Shown piece after piece: positions 34,445 to 44,335 of a stretch of 64,000 bases of DNA. Under the pieces are notes generated by a model. It had not been told where the DNA came from. It saw only the letters and a list, made by a program, of their open reading frames with translations, and searched no databases. The stretch is taken from positions 57,524-121,523 of the forward strand of contig NZ_JASKLS010000020.1 in the NCBI RefSeq assembly GCF_030124375.1, in the 5' to 3' direction. Positions within the stretch are counted from its first letter, which is position 1. The number at the start of each line of letters is the position of its first letter. The translations under genes were made by a program, and so were the position numbers. The stretch comes from Sinorhizobium sp. 6-70. GTDB lineage: Bacteria; Pseudomonadota; Alphaproteobacteria; Rhizobiales; Rhizobiaceae.

Positions 34445-35116
34445 TTCTCCCCATTGATTATGCGCTCTTGAGCGTCGCTTTAGCCGTACTCAACCTGCGG
34501 CCGCCATAGACGAATTTTACGTTTCGAGATCGCCCCCCTACTCTAGAGCAGCTTCTGCGATCGATCAATCAATTGTGGAGTAACCGCGCCAGACGAACCT
34601 GTTTCAACATCCACAGCGAAGAGGTGGATGATGTGCGGTTCGTAACGCGGTCCGTCCCTGAGGACGGCGAAGATCCTTGCCATGCGCGCGCCAAAGCGAT
34701 GGCGATTTCCGTCTTCTTCCGGATCAACATGCTTTATAGCGCTCGCTGAACGCCTTGGCCAAGCAGAGGACCCCACTCCAGAGCCGTCCGACAGGGGGCG
34801 GCATCATCTCGCAGTCCGGGCGGGCGACCACTGTTCGGAATGAAGGGGCGGAATGATTTCGCCTGGCGGGCACGTTCTGCGCGGTTGAATGTCGTCGGTG
34901 CTGCATCGCACGTTGAGATCGGCTCCATCCGCAAGGGCGGCACAACAGTCTCGTGTACGGAGGGGTTCCTCGCGTGAGCGCGTCTCATCCACTTCCAATT
35001 CTCGAAGACTCTGACACGATTTCCATACGAAAGCTGAAGAGGAAGAGACAATGGGTATGGCGGGCTGAGTGTGCGCCTGGTTGCGCATGCGCTCTGCAGA
35101 CAGTCCGACGCGATGA
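34445..35116. other. Gene-free stretch upstream of importer copy A
   Basis: About 670 bp between the duplication border and the hydrolase gene. No gene recognised. The promoter of the importer may lie in the duplicated 148 bp (34297-34444) rather than here, since that part is conserved in both copies. Confidence 0.4.
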
Positions 35117-37135
35117 TTACATAAAATCTCTAGGTATCTTCTTGGTTCTTGACCGGGAAAAGAACTTTTGGCCGTTATGATGCGCTTCGACGGCCTGCGA
35201 TATGATCCACTCTGTTTTCGTGCAGGATAGAGTGGCGACGCCCTGGGTGACCGTCTCCCATCCGGGCCTCGAAACAGTCATGGTGGAACGGCATTCTCCT
35301 GTCATCGATAGGGGATCGTGCGCCGTTATCGACCATATCTCCTCACGAAGCTCGCGTTCGGCCAAACCGTTGCAAGGATGGCGCATGAGACCGCCATCTT
35401 CGATCGTGCGATAGTGGGTAATGCCATTCTCTACATCGCGCTCGAAGCATCGCTTAGTTTCTCCAGCAACTAAAGTTTCGTATGCAGGGAGCGGGTTGAG
35501 ATTGGCCGGTTCGGCAATCTCAATCAGCTCATGCTCGCCAAGAAGTGGCAACGAGAGGACGATGCTGGCGAGATCAATATCGAAGGCCGCGTCGTAAGGC
35601 GACGGGAGGATGATGGGCCAATAAGCCGTCGAAATGGACAAGCGAACGCGGTGACCCGGTGCGATGCGATAGCCACAAGGATCCAGGGTGACTATCACAG
35701 TCTCTTCCTTGCCTGGCACGAGCGGCTTCGGCTCGGAATCGTTGACCCGGTGAGCCAGATTCAGCACTCCGTAGGAAATGCGGAACCCTGCGCCGTCAGG
35801 GTGAACGTCAGTGAGGCGGACCGCAATATTTGCGAAAGGACTGTCGCTCGAAAGGGTGAGCTTTAGAGAAGGCCTTCCCAACAGAACGCATTCTTCTTTC
35901 AGCACCTCGCTTTGGAAGACCAGCGAACCCGCGTCGTCTATCCGCTGATCGTCCGTCGTGCCCGTGTACAACTCTCCGGCCGCCATACCGTTATCCAGCG
36001 GCGAGCGTAGGAGCGCACGCTTCCTCTTCTGCTGGGGAGGACGGTCTACGAGCGTCCCGGAAGCGTTCAACGTGAGCTTGAGGGCCTCGGGAGTGGTCCA
36101 TTTTGTCATTGAGACCCAATAGCCTGGATCTCGCTCCCGGCGGGATACAGGACGCGGCCCATCCAGAATGAACGCTCGCATTTGCGGGATTTTATCGGCG
36201 CCATTTGGCTCATCGCGTAGCCAATGGTTCCACCAGGCGATGGCTTCGGTCAAAAAGTCCGTGCCCGGCCCCGGTTTAGCAAGATGCGGATATTGGTGCC
36301 CCCAGGGTCCAATCAGCACCTTCGCCTTGCTCGGTATGCCCTCGACAAGCTGGAAAGGCGAATTTCGATAGGAGTCGCTCCATCCGCAGGCGAACAGTAC
36401 GGGGACGGGAAACTGCTCGAAAACTTCGTTGATAGACAGATGGCGCCAATAAGCGTCGCGACGTTGGTGCGATAACCAATCTTCCAGGTAGAAGGGCTGG
36501 TTCTCCAAGCGCTGCCGCCACATTTCGAGCCAGCATTCTCCGACGATCTCCGGGTCCGGTGGGCGACACATATAGCCGGTCAATTGCGCTTGCCATGACA
36601 AGTTGAGCGAACTGTGGGCGCCGCCCTTGTAGCGGAGCATGTCTCTATATCGGTCGACCGAAGCGCTACACGCTATAACGGCCTTGAGCGCTGTAGGCAT
36701 CTGGATACCAGCTACTCGCAAGGTATTGCCGCCGCCCCATGAAATCCCCCACATGCCTACGCTACCGTTGGACCACGGTTGAGCCGAGATCCAGGCGATG
36801 ATTTCCGCCGCGTCGAGAAGTTGTTGTGGGGTCATCTCGCCTTCGAGCACGCCCTCTGAATCACCGCTTCCACGCAGGTCAACTCTAACTCCGGCAATTC
36901 CCGCCGCAGCGAACACCGGATAGTTTGCCTCGTCGCGCTGAGCCGTCCCATTTCGTTTGCGGTAAGGCAGAAACTCGAGAACAGCGGGAACAGGCGCTTC
37001 GTTCGCGCCCTCCGGCATCCAGATTCGAGCGGCAAGGTGCGTTCCGTCGGTGAGCGGGAGCCAGTGGTTCTCAATAACGGTGAAGCCGCGTTTGGGAACT
37101 TCCTGCACGTTCTCTTGCATGGGCTGGGTGATCAA
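35117..37135 (-). CDS. CocE/NonD family serine hydrolase (X-Pro dipeptidyl-peptidase S15 fold)
   Basis: The 672-residue protein is a cytoplasmic S15-type hydrolase. It has an alpha/beta-hydrolase domain with the nucleophile elbow GMWGISWGGGN, an RVDLRGSGDSEG oxyanion strand and a catalytic-Asp region around FACGWSDSYRN, with His expected in GPWGHQYPH. A C-terminal jelly-roll domain begins near residue 370. Members cleave esters or amides such as cocaine, glutaryl-antibiotics and X-Pro peptides. The first codon is TTG, 4 bp after GAGG; ATG at 37120 is the alternative. It lies in the same orientation as the binding-protein and importer genes and likely acts on the imported compound. Confidence 0.9.
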   Translation of the reverse strand: MITQPMQENVQEVPKRGFTVIENHWLPLTDGTHLAARIWMPEGANEAPVPAVLEFLPYRKRNGTAQRDEANYPVFAAAGIAGVRVDLRGSGDSEGVLEGEMTPQQLLDAAEIIAWISAQPWSNGSVGMWGISWGGGNTLRVAGIQMPTALKAVIACSASVDRYRDMLRYKGGAHSSLNLSWQAQLTGYMCRPPDPEIVGECWLEMWRQRLENQPFYLEDWLSHQRRDAYWRHLSINEVFEQFPVPVLFACGWSDSYRNSPFQLVEGIPSKAKVLIGPWGHQYPHLAKPGPGTDFLTEAIAWWNHWLRDEPNGADKIPQMRAFILDGPRPVSRRERDPGYWVSMTKWTTPEALKLTLNASGTLVDRPPQQKRKRALLRSPLDNGMAAGELYTGTTDDQRIDDAGSLVFQSEVLKEECVLLGRPSLKLTLSSDSPFANIAVRLTDVHPDGAGFRISYGVLNLAHRVNDSEPKPLVPGKEETVIVTLDPCGYRIAPGHRVRLSISTAYWPIILPSPYDAAFDIDLASIVLSLPLLGEHELIEIAEPANLNPLPAYETLVAGETKRCFERDVENGITHYRTIEDGGLMRHPCNGLAERELREEIWSITAHDPLSMTGECRSTMTVSRPGWETVTQGVATLSCTKTEWIISQAVEAHHNGQKFFSRSRTKKIPRDFM

Positions 37136-37322
37136 CTTACCTCATCTCCTGTGATCTGGGCTCGAACTTGCAGGTTTGAGCGAGCCGCATGCCCCGGCTA
37201 CGCTCAAGGATGGCAGCGGCAATCCAGCCATTGATTTCCCTTAGACATCACGATTCCAGCCTGCCCTGAAACGCAAGCATCCGCTGTTTAAAATCGAAGC
37301 CGGGTCCGGGCGACCGGTGTCG

Positions 37323-38741
37323 CTACTGATTCGCCGCCGCTCGCGGAGGGTGTCGGGATGTGCCGGCTTCATGTTCGTCGACGATGCCTATTACGTCACG
37401 CACACTGCGGTTTTCGAGATCCAGGATTCCCTCGCAGAGCTGCTCTGCCTTGAAACGCCCAATGAACGGCGTGCTGAGGCCGAAGAACTTCTCGACAACC
37501 TCCTTTCGGGCGAACTGAGGGCCATTGGGATGGCCTCTCGGGTATTCGGCGTATTCCGAAAGTACGCGACCGTCGGTTGCAAAAAAAGTCACGCGCACCG
37601 GAAGCATGCTGAATTTGAAGAACTTTTCTTCAGCACCGGGCAGAGCCGACATTGATATTTTTCCGACGGTTTTCGCTAGCTCTTGCCGCGTGAGGTCCGC
37701 TTCTGAGAGTCCGAGGGCCGACGATTTGCCGTGCAGTTCAAGAGCCAAAAGATACGGAATGTTGAACAGGGCGTCGAGCACCGTTTCGGGCCAAACGTCG
37801 CTGTTCAAATCCCGAACGAACTCATCGGCGGTTTCAATGGTGATCCTGTCGAGATGTGCAAAATCAACCGCGTGTTCTGCCATTATTTTGCGGACGCAAT
37901 CGATAGATGTGTGGGACCAACGGCACCCGCTATACGGCTTGAAGCCGATCTCCTCGACGATGGACCTGTCGGCAAAGGGAGTAACCAAGATCTCGGGATC
38001 GAACTGGTCGGAGCCTGCAATAATCCAGTACCCCGTTTCGCCGTCGAAAATTGTACGATTACCTTCGTACCCCGCGATAGCGAGATCCACGGACGTTATT
38101 CCGGCCTTGTTGGCCCACCCGTAGTTGTTCTTGAGCCAATTTAGGGGGCGACTGTGATATTTTCTCAGGAACGGCGGCGGTGCATGCAACGCCGTTAGTC
38201 CGTAGGCGCTGGCAATCTTGTCGGCGGACAGCCGATGGAGCTTTGCGGCAGCGGTTGTCGCGCCAAAGACCTGCCAGGATGCATAACCCTTCACCTTCTG
38301 GTCGCGTTCAGCAGTTGCGGCGATCGATAGTCCTAGACGCATCGACATCTCGTACCCGCACAGGGCCGCCTCGATCAGGTCTCTGCCTCCCGCATCCAAC
38401 GCCTCGCCCACCGCAAGGACTGTGGGGAGGAAGGCATTTCCTGGATGGCCATAACGGATATAGGAATCATCCAAGCTCAGCATTGTGACGGACTGCGCGT
38501 TCGCATGAGCGGCATTTGGCGGCGTCATTCGCTTTGAGGCCCCGAACACGTAGGCTTCCCCGCCAGCGTCGAGGCCCTCCAAGTAATTCCTGAGCCGTTG
38601 GGATTCCCGATCCACGGATCCCGCTATCATGCATCCGAGCTGATCAAGAAGAAGTAGTTTAAGTTTCTCGGCTGAATGGGCCGGAATGTCGTCATAGGAC
38701 ACGTCGGCTACCATCTTTGCGATCTGCATCGTAAGAGTCAT
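37323..38741 (-). CDS. MmgE/PrpD family protein
   Basis: The 472-residue protein belongs to the family of 2-methylcitrate dehydratase, cis-aconitate decarboxylase and iminodisuccinate epimerase. Typical parts are LLLDQLGCMIAGS near the N-terminus, DDSYIRYGHPGNAFLPTVLA around residue 105, CGYEMSMRLG, and FKPYSGCRWSHTSID with the His expected near the active site. The SAYGLTALHA segment is also typical. Substrate cannot be read from the sequence; a dicarboxylate or amino-dicarboxylate formed by neighbouring enzymes would fit. It is followed by the CocE-like gene. Confidence 0.9.
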   Translation of the reverse strand: MTLTMQIAKMVADVSYDDIPAHSAEKLKLLLLDQLGCMIAGSVDRESQRLRNYLEGLDAGGEAYVFGASKRMTPPNAAHANAQSVTMLSLDDSYIRYGHPGNAFLPTVLAVGEALDAGGRDLIEAALCGYEMSMRLGLSIAATAERDQKVKGYASWQVFGATTAAAKLHRLSADKIASAYGLTALHAPPPFLRKYHSRPLNWLKNNYGWANKAGITSVDLAIAGYEGNRTIFDGETGYWIIAGSDQFDPEILVTPFADRSIVEEIGFKPYSGCRWSHTSIDCVRKIMAEHAVDFAHLDRITIETADEFVRDLNSDVWPETVLDALFNIPYLLALELHGKSSALGLSEADLTRQELAKTVGKISMSALPGAEEKFFKFSMLPVRVTFFATDGRVLSEYAEYPRGHPNGPQFARKEVVEKFFGLSTPFIGRFKAEQLCEGILDLENRSVRDVIGIVDEHEAGTSRHPPRAAANQ

Positions 38742-38865
38742 CGAAAGTGCTCCAATAAGAGATCTCTTTGTCCCGTGAGGAGGCGTAGCTTACGGCGGGC
38801 GCGCCCGTGGCCTCCGATCACGGCCGTAATTGGCGGCCAAGAGATTTTCCCCACCGCCCGTCAGC

Positions 38866-39963
38866 TCACGCGCTAATCCACTTGGTCCAGCGTTCAATCA
38901 GCGCTTCACGTTTGCCGTTCAACCAGTTCGGATCAACCTTCGCGACCTTGGACCAATTCTCGGGAGCCGTGACCAGGGTTTTGGCGAACTCCGAATCCAT
39001 GAACTTGTCAGCGTTCTTATTCGGAAGGGCGTAGTACATCTTCTCGGCGAATTTGGCATGGGCCTCCGGCCTAGAATACATGAAATTGAGCAGGGCTTTG
39101 GCCGCCAAAAGGTGTGGCGCTCCTTTTAGGATGCTAAACGCCGCAGCTTCGAAAAGAGCACCATCCCAGCCAAACTGCACAGGTACGCCATCGGCCTTCA
39201 ACCGGGCGGCACGGCCGTTATAGAGCACGGCAGCAACGACTTCCTGCGAGCGCAGAATTTGCTGGCTTTGATCACTGTTCGCCCACCAGACGCCGATATG
39301 AGACTTGAGTTCGTCCAACTTCGCAAACGCCCGGTCAACATCGAGTGGATAGAGCTTGTCGTGCGGCACCCCATCTGCAAGCAGTGCGATCATCAAGTTG
39401 TACCAAGGCCAATCCCCCCCCGGCAGAGACCGCGGTCCGGGAAATTTCTTGACGTCCCAGAACTCAGCCCAAGTCTTGGGACCGCCGTCTGGGAATGCCC
39501 GCTCGTCATAGACGAGCACCCGACCGCCAGAATCCCACAGGACGCCGGTACCCAAACAAGAGCCTTCCACTCCTTCGGTCACAACATTGGGTAAATCGCC
39601 ACACGTTCCCAACGATTCAAAAAGTGGCTCGTAGTCGCTCGATCGCGCATCATCGTAGGTTAAGCCTAATATGTCCCATTCCACTGCACCGAGGTCTTGC
39701 ATCGCCTTGACGCGCGCAGCACCATCGCTGTTGTCGACGGTTATCACCTCAATGCCGGTCTCCTGGCTGAAGGGCTGGAAAAACAACTCAGTGTTGACTT
39801 TATTGTAAGCGCCACCAGCCATCGAGATTATTACACGATTCTGCCCCGCAGCTGTCGCTGCCTCTACGAGCGAACTGGTTGACTGCGCGAGAGCTAGGCG
39901 CGGAACGAACGAACTCGTCACAGCTGCGGCACCCAACTGAAGTATTTGGCGCCTGTTTATCAT
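38866..39963 (-). CDS. ABC transporter substrate-binding protein, PotD type (paralogue 1)
   Basis: The 365-residue periplasmic protein starts MINRRQILQLGAAAVTSSFV, a twin-arginine-type signal peptide. The mature part has QNRVIISMAGGAYNKVNTEL and ETGIEVITVDNSDGAARVKA, then GVLWDSGGRVLVYDERAFPD, and FWDVKKFPGPRSLPGGDW, typical of polyamine/iron-type family. It is about 60% similar in text to the protein at 40811-41911. Both probably feed the PotABC-type importer encoded downstream. Confidence 0.92.
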   Translation of the reverse strand: MINRRQILQLGAAAVTSSFVPRLALAQSTSSLVEAATAAGQNRVIISMAGGAYNKVNTELFFQPFSQETGIEVITVDNSDGAARVKAMQDLGAVEWDILGLTYDDARSSDYEPLFESLGTCGDLPNVVTEGVEGSCLGTGVLWDSGGRVLVYDERAFPDGGPKTWAEFWDVKKFPGPRSLPGGDWPWYNLMIALLADGVPHDKLYPLDVDRAFAKLDELKSHIGVWWANSDQSQQILRSQEVVAAVLYNGRAARLKADGVPVQFGWDGALFEAAAFSILKGAPHLLAAKALLNFMYSRPEAHAKFAEKMYYALPNKNADKFMDSEFAKTLVTAPENWSKVAKVDPNWLNGKREALIERWTKWISA

Positions 39964-40119
39964 TATCGTATCTCCCGGTAGGTTGGACCTCTAGTCCAAC
40001 TTGAGCGTATGGGCTCGGCCCTCTGGCACGCAATGCCCGATCGTTATGCGGTGTACCAGCATAGTTATTCGATAAACGTCGGTGGAAAGCCGATTTCACG
40101 GGCGCCGGCATGCTGGTCT

Positions 40120-40660
40120 GGTAAACCAGCGGGCTGTCGGGCCTGCCCCGGCGCCAGATCGCCATGGTAATGGCGCCGATGACGAGTTTCGCTGTCACTC
40201 GGCCTTCCCCGTCCTGCCGACGACATGCCGGAAGAGCAGGTTGACGATCACGACAACTTAGAGCCAAACTTCGCGGTACAAATGTAGGTGAACTCGGCGA
40301 TCCACTCCTGGCGTAGGGCCGACCGATTCGAAAGCGCGATCAAGGAGGTTGCGGCTCGCTCGCCGGTATCTATCGGCAGCCCACCGCGCCGAGACCAGGC
40401 ACGCAGTCCATTCTCCCTCCATAAGATGTTCGATACGATGCAGACCGCAGGACAACCCGTCGGCCAGAAGATTGTGCCAGGCACGGCGGGCACCATAGGT
40501 TCGGTGCCGTTCTTGACGCTGGAGCTCCGTAGCAGCATCTCGTCGTGCCGCGACTGCGGTTGAGCCAAGCAGGGAGCCCGAGCGGGAGACATCCAGCGGG
40601 CGTCGCACAGCAGGCCACCGGCCAGACGTTCCGCTGCTTCGCGATGAAGGCGAATCTCAT
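40120..40660 (-). pseudogene. IS3-family transposase OrfB remnant
   Basis: Several minus frames together give pieces of an IS3-type OrfB in the right order: MRFAFIAKQRNVWPVAC, ARRAWHNLLADGLSCGLHRI, GLPIDTGERAA, WIAEFTYICTA and TAKLVIGAITMAIWRRGRPD. At least three frameshifts and the loss of the last DDE motif (HHSDRGSQY region) make it inactive. OrfA is not clearly recognisable; traces may lie at 40660-40790. Confidence 0.75.
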
Positions 40661-40810
40661 AGCGCTTCCCTCGCAAATAAGACCGCGGCTGAAAGGCCTC
40701 ACGGATCGATTTGCGCAGCACATTGGCGGGCTTCCCGGACTTGGCATGTCCAGTCCGGGACCCGTGCAGCAGCACAGTCCGCCATGACGCGCCATTCTAC
40801 CTGTGTCAGG

Positions 40811-41911
40811 TCACCCCCCGATCCATGCAGTCCAGCGTTTGATCACTTCATCACGGTGCGATGCGAGCCAGTCCGGATCGAATTTGATTACCTTAGAGAA
40901 ATTCTCCGGTGCCGTGACGAGCGTCGAAGCAAAGGCAGGGTCGAGATGTTCTTGAGCACGCTTGTTCGGCGTCGCATAGAACATCTCCTTGATGAAGGCT
41001 GCATGCGCCTCGGGACGGGTATACATGAAGTCCAGTAGCGCCTTAGCGGCCAACGGGTGTGGCGCCCCTTTTATGAGACTGTAGACGTCTGCGGTAAACG
41101 GCGCTCCGTCCCATGTAAACTGGATTGGCACACCTTCGTTCTTCAGGCGTGCGGCGCGACCACTCCATAGGATTGAAGCGACAACTTCCTGAGACCGCAG
41201 CAATTGCTGGCTCTGATCTCCACTTGTCCACCAAACCCCTATGTGGGGACGCAACTGGTCCAGCTTAGCGAAGGCACGATCGAGATCCAACGGGAAGACT
41301 TTTTCACGCGGTACACCGTCGGCAAGGACCGCCGGAACCAAGACCTCCCACGGAGCGCTGTGGTTCGGCAGAGACCGCGGCCCCGGAAATCTTTCGACAT
41401 CCCAAAATTCAGCCCAATTGGCTGGCCCGCCTTCAGGGAAGGCGCGCTCGTCGTAAGTTAGAACGGCACCGCCAGAATCCCAAAGAACGCCAACCCCGAA
41501 ACAAGACCCATCAATTCCTTCAGCACGAACATTGGGCAACGCGTCACAGTTGTTTCCAAGCTCGTCCAAATATGTCTTGACGTCAGAGGACAAGGCTAGT
41601 TCGTTGCCCATGCCTATAATGTCCCACTCGATTATGTTCATCTGGGTCATCGCCTTGAGGCGCGAAATAGATTCGCTGGAATCTACCCGCACGACTTCTA
41701 TCCCCGTCTCCTTTGTGAACGGATCAAAGAACAGATCCGTCATCTGTTTCCCAAATGCGCCGCCCCCCATGACAATCACCACCCGGTTCTGGCCAGCAGT
41801 TTTGGCAGCCTGCACTAGCGAAGAAGTGGATTGTGAGTGTGCCAAGTTGGGAACGAGCGCACTCGATGCCGCGGCGGCACCCATCTGCAATAAACTGCGT
41901 CTGCTGATCAT
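40811..41911 (-). CDS. ABC transporter substrate-binding protein, PotD type (paralogue 2)
   Basis: The 366-residue paralogue begins MISRRSLLQMGAAAASSALV, again a twin-arginine-type signal. It shares QNRVVIVMGGGAFGKQMTDL, GVGVLWDSGGAVLTYDERAF and EFWDVERFPGPRSLP with its neighbour. The in-frame start at 41974 is rejected since the signal peptide begins at 41911. The IS3 remnant lies between the two binding-protein genes, so they may be an old tandem duplication that was later split. A different ligand preference from paralogue 1 is likely but unproven. Confidence 0.92.
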   Translation of the reverse strand: MISRRSLLQMGAAAASSALVPNLAHSQSTSSLVQAAKTAGQNRVVIVMGGGAFGKQMTDLFFDPFTKETGIEVVRVDSSESISRLKAMTQMNIIEWDIIGMGNELALSSDVKTYLDELGNNCDALPNVRAEGIDGSCFGVGVLWDSGGAVLTYDERAFPEGGPANWAEFWDVERFPGPRSLPNHSAPWEVLVPAVLADGVPREKVFPLDLDRAFAKLDQLRPHIGVWWTSGDQSQQLLRSQEVVASILWSGRAARLKNEGVPIQFTWDGAPFTADVYSLIKGAPHPLAAKALLDFMYTRPEAHAAFIKEMFYATPNKRAQEHLDPAFASTLVTAPENFSKVIKFDPDWLASHRDEVIKRWTAWIGG

Positions 41912-42379
41912 GAATTCCTCCCTTGACGTGGTTTTCCCAAGGTCGAGCTTCAGCCAATCGGAGCCTGTTGGCAAATCCCGGTTAGTTATGGCCAGTGTTC
42001 AATTGTTATGATTGGGCCACTTTGAAGCAGAATCGACTGTTTGGTGCGAAGCGCTGATCGCACTTCACCGACCGCGCGCCGTTTTCGAGGGGCTTCAACC
42101 GAGCCTCCTTCGCAGCCTGTTCGCGCAGCGCTTTCAGTGCATTAACGTCGTCCGGCAGGTCGCCAAGGGGCAAATCGATGAGGTCAAACAGAGCACAAGA
42201 ACAGCCGCTTTCCCAATCATTACAGCACCCATGATTCATCTTGCCGCAGTTCTGTTCCGCCCGTCAGCAGCGACCGCTGACCTCGGAACTTCTTTCAGTC
42301 CAGACCCGCCAGAAGCGTTTCCGAATGGTCGAGGCGTATCCTGGCGTTCGATATGACCGGCCAGCAGAAACTCTGCTCC
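41912..42379. other. Gene-free stretch
   Basis: About 470 bp without a recognised gene. It probably includes the promoter of the binding-protein genes and further decayed IS66 sequence. Confidence 0.35.
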
Positions 42380-42916
42380 TCAAGCGTTTTCAAATAGAGA
42401 GGCAGACGCCGCTGCCATCCCACAGGCGATGCGAAGTCGGTCCGCCCGCTTCGATCGGATCACATAAAGCACTCCGTTGGATGGGTCGAGACCGCCATCT
42501 CTGACCAGAGCCATCAAGGATGCCGCATCCTTGCGGAAGTCGACCGGCTCGCACGACACGTAAACGTATCTTCGCCACGTAATCCGACTCGATATCACAG
42601 GCGACGCGCACAACGACATCACCGATGACGGTTTCGACCGTAGAGCTTGCCGCCGGCTCAACGCGTGGGAACTTGACCTCCGTCGGCGGTTTCCGTCAGG
42701 GGCGCAACCAACCCTGATGACAGTGCTTTGCGACGCCATCCCTAGAGCTTTGAGAGTTCCAAACTCTCAGCGCGTGCGATCGGAGAGACATTGGCTCGTG
42801 GCAACGACGTCTCGGCCACCAGGCGCTCCTTCTCCTGGTTCGGCCAGTCTCGCGGTTTGCGCCGGCGCCACCGTCAAAACCTCGAATGTTTGCGGCTGAT
42901 TCACACTGTCACTCAT
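42380..42916 (-). pseudogene. IS66-family remnant (tnpA start and tnpB start)
   Basis: The minus strand gives MSDSVNQPQTFEVLTVAPAQ followed by TARL, the usual TnpA N-terminus of ISRm14-like elements, then decayed sequence. Next comes RYVYVSCEPVDFRKDAASLM and ALVRDGGLDPSNGVLYVIRS, which is the TnpB beginning, with a frameshift near GMAAASASLF. It differs from the intact IS66 at 22720-25151, so it derives from another member of the family. tnpC is absent. Confidence 0.75.
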
Positions 42917-42952
42917 AGGATTCTCCGCATGATTCATGCAGAAAATCCCTGA

Positions 42953-43021
42953 TCAGCGGGTCAGTTCAATCCGGCTTCAATGAGGTCGCGCACGGCGTCA
43001 GTTCGCAAGCGCATCCCCGCG
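42953..43021 (+). repeat. 69-bp direct repeat shared with the right end of the IS91-like element
   Basis: This stretch (starting TCAGCGGGTCAGTTCAATCC, ending in CATCCCCGCG) matches 49269-49337 at 67 of 69 bases. The other copy sits at the right end of the IS91-like element, so this is probably a solitary IS91 end left by an earlier event. It directly abuts the IS630 remnant. Confidence 0.8.
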
Positions 43022-43071
43022 AGATCGGTTTTGTGATTCAAGATGCTGGCTGGTTAGGAGGCCAGCATCTG

Positions 43072-43893
43072 ATGGTACGACCTCTTTCTTGTGATCTGCG
43101 GGAGCGCGCTGTTGCGGCGGTTGTTGCGGGCGAGAGCTGCCGATCAGTGGCAGCCCGGTTCGGCGTTGCGGTTTCTTCTGTGGTGAAGTGGTCTCAGCGC
43201 TATCGCGCAACGGGCTCCGTGACGCCGAGTAAGATGGACGGCTATCGCAAGCGCGTTTTGGAGCCGCACGGTGCCTTCATCGTCGAGCGGCTTCACCAGA
43301 CGCCGCATCTCAGCCTTCATGGGTTGAAGGATGAATTGGCGGCGCGCGGGGTCGCGGTCTCCCACAACACGGTGTGGCAGTTCCTCCGGCGCCTCGCCCG
43401 TCTGCAGTGGTCTGAAAGTGCCCGATCAATCTGCACCAAGGTATCCGGTCTCAAGGCACGCCTTGGCCAAGATGGAGCTCCGCACGCCCTGATCCTCATA
43501 AACGCTCCGGCGAGGTCCGCCATCTTTTTGATCAGGTTTTCAAGGCGTCGTGTAACTGTCAGGCCATCTTCCTCATTCCACCCGCAGATGCTCGCGAGGC
43601 AGCAACGCCTTGATAGAAGGCAGCGGCTGCGTGTTCGAACGCCACACGTTTCTGCAAGACCCATCCCTTTCTCGATTGATCCTGCGCGGTTGTGCAGGAG
43701 GCTGCCGCCCTATTCCCCCGATCTCAATCCGATCGAGCAGGCCTTTGCCAAAATCAAGCACTGGATGCGTCACGCCCAGAAGCGCAGCACCGAGGACACC
43801 TGGCGTTTCATCGGCTCGCTCGTCGGAACAATCCAGCCCCAGGAGTGCCGAAACTACTTCGAAAACGCCGGCTATGCTTCCAACAAAACGTGA
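43072..43893 (+). pseudogene. IS630-family transposase with replaced central region
   Basis: The frame is open from ATG 43072 but only its ends are IS630-like. The start has the helix-turn-helix (DLRERAVAAVVAGESCRSVA and ARFGVAVSSVVKWSQRYRAT, then HLSLHGLKDELAARGVAVSH). The end has LPPYSPDLNPIEQAFAKIKH and PQECRNYFENAGY. The central 95 codons (about 43400-43690), which should hold the first two Asp of the DDE triad, read as unrelated sequence. So the continuous frame is a misleading fusion and the enzyme must be dead. Confidence 0.8.
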
Positions 43894-44335
43894 AACGCTC
43901 TAAATGATATGTGCGGGTCCGTACGCGCTTACGATAGGACCAGCCCCGAAGTAAAGGCGGTCTGCCACAGATGGTCCGGGCGGTCGTCTTCTCCTGGAAA
44001 CTCGTCGGCTTGATGTCGATAAAAGCCGGATTGGTGATGAGATCGTTGCCTGAGCGGGCGGTAAACGTCACCGCAAGTTCGCGCGCAACAGCTCTTTGGC
44101 CTGTTGAGGGCCAATTCGATCACCCGCTCCGGTTCGGGACTGCGGTGCCAGACCCGTCCCGGCCGGAAACCTGCGATGCTTGACCATGCGATCGGCCAGT
44201 TGTTGCATCTGCCTTCCATGGCGTCGGAGAAAACATTCGGATTATTCCATGCCGCGAAAGCACATCTTCGAGATTGAGGACAACCGCTTGCCTTCTACAG
44301 CGACAAGAACGGCATCCTCTAGACGACCCGCGTGG
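43894..44335. other. Decayed stretch before importer copy B
   Basis: About 440 bp. Minus frames contain LITNPAFIDIKPTSFQEKTT, which looks like real protein sequence, and a frameshifted continuation, but the family was not recognised. It is probably a gene remnant that once followed a copy of this importer or came with an IS. Confidence 0.35.

Noticed and set aside
34543..34776. A minus-strand frame with VLRDGPRYEPHIIHLF, considered as a transposase remnant
   Set aside because: No transposase motif could be matched with confidence.
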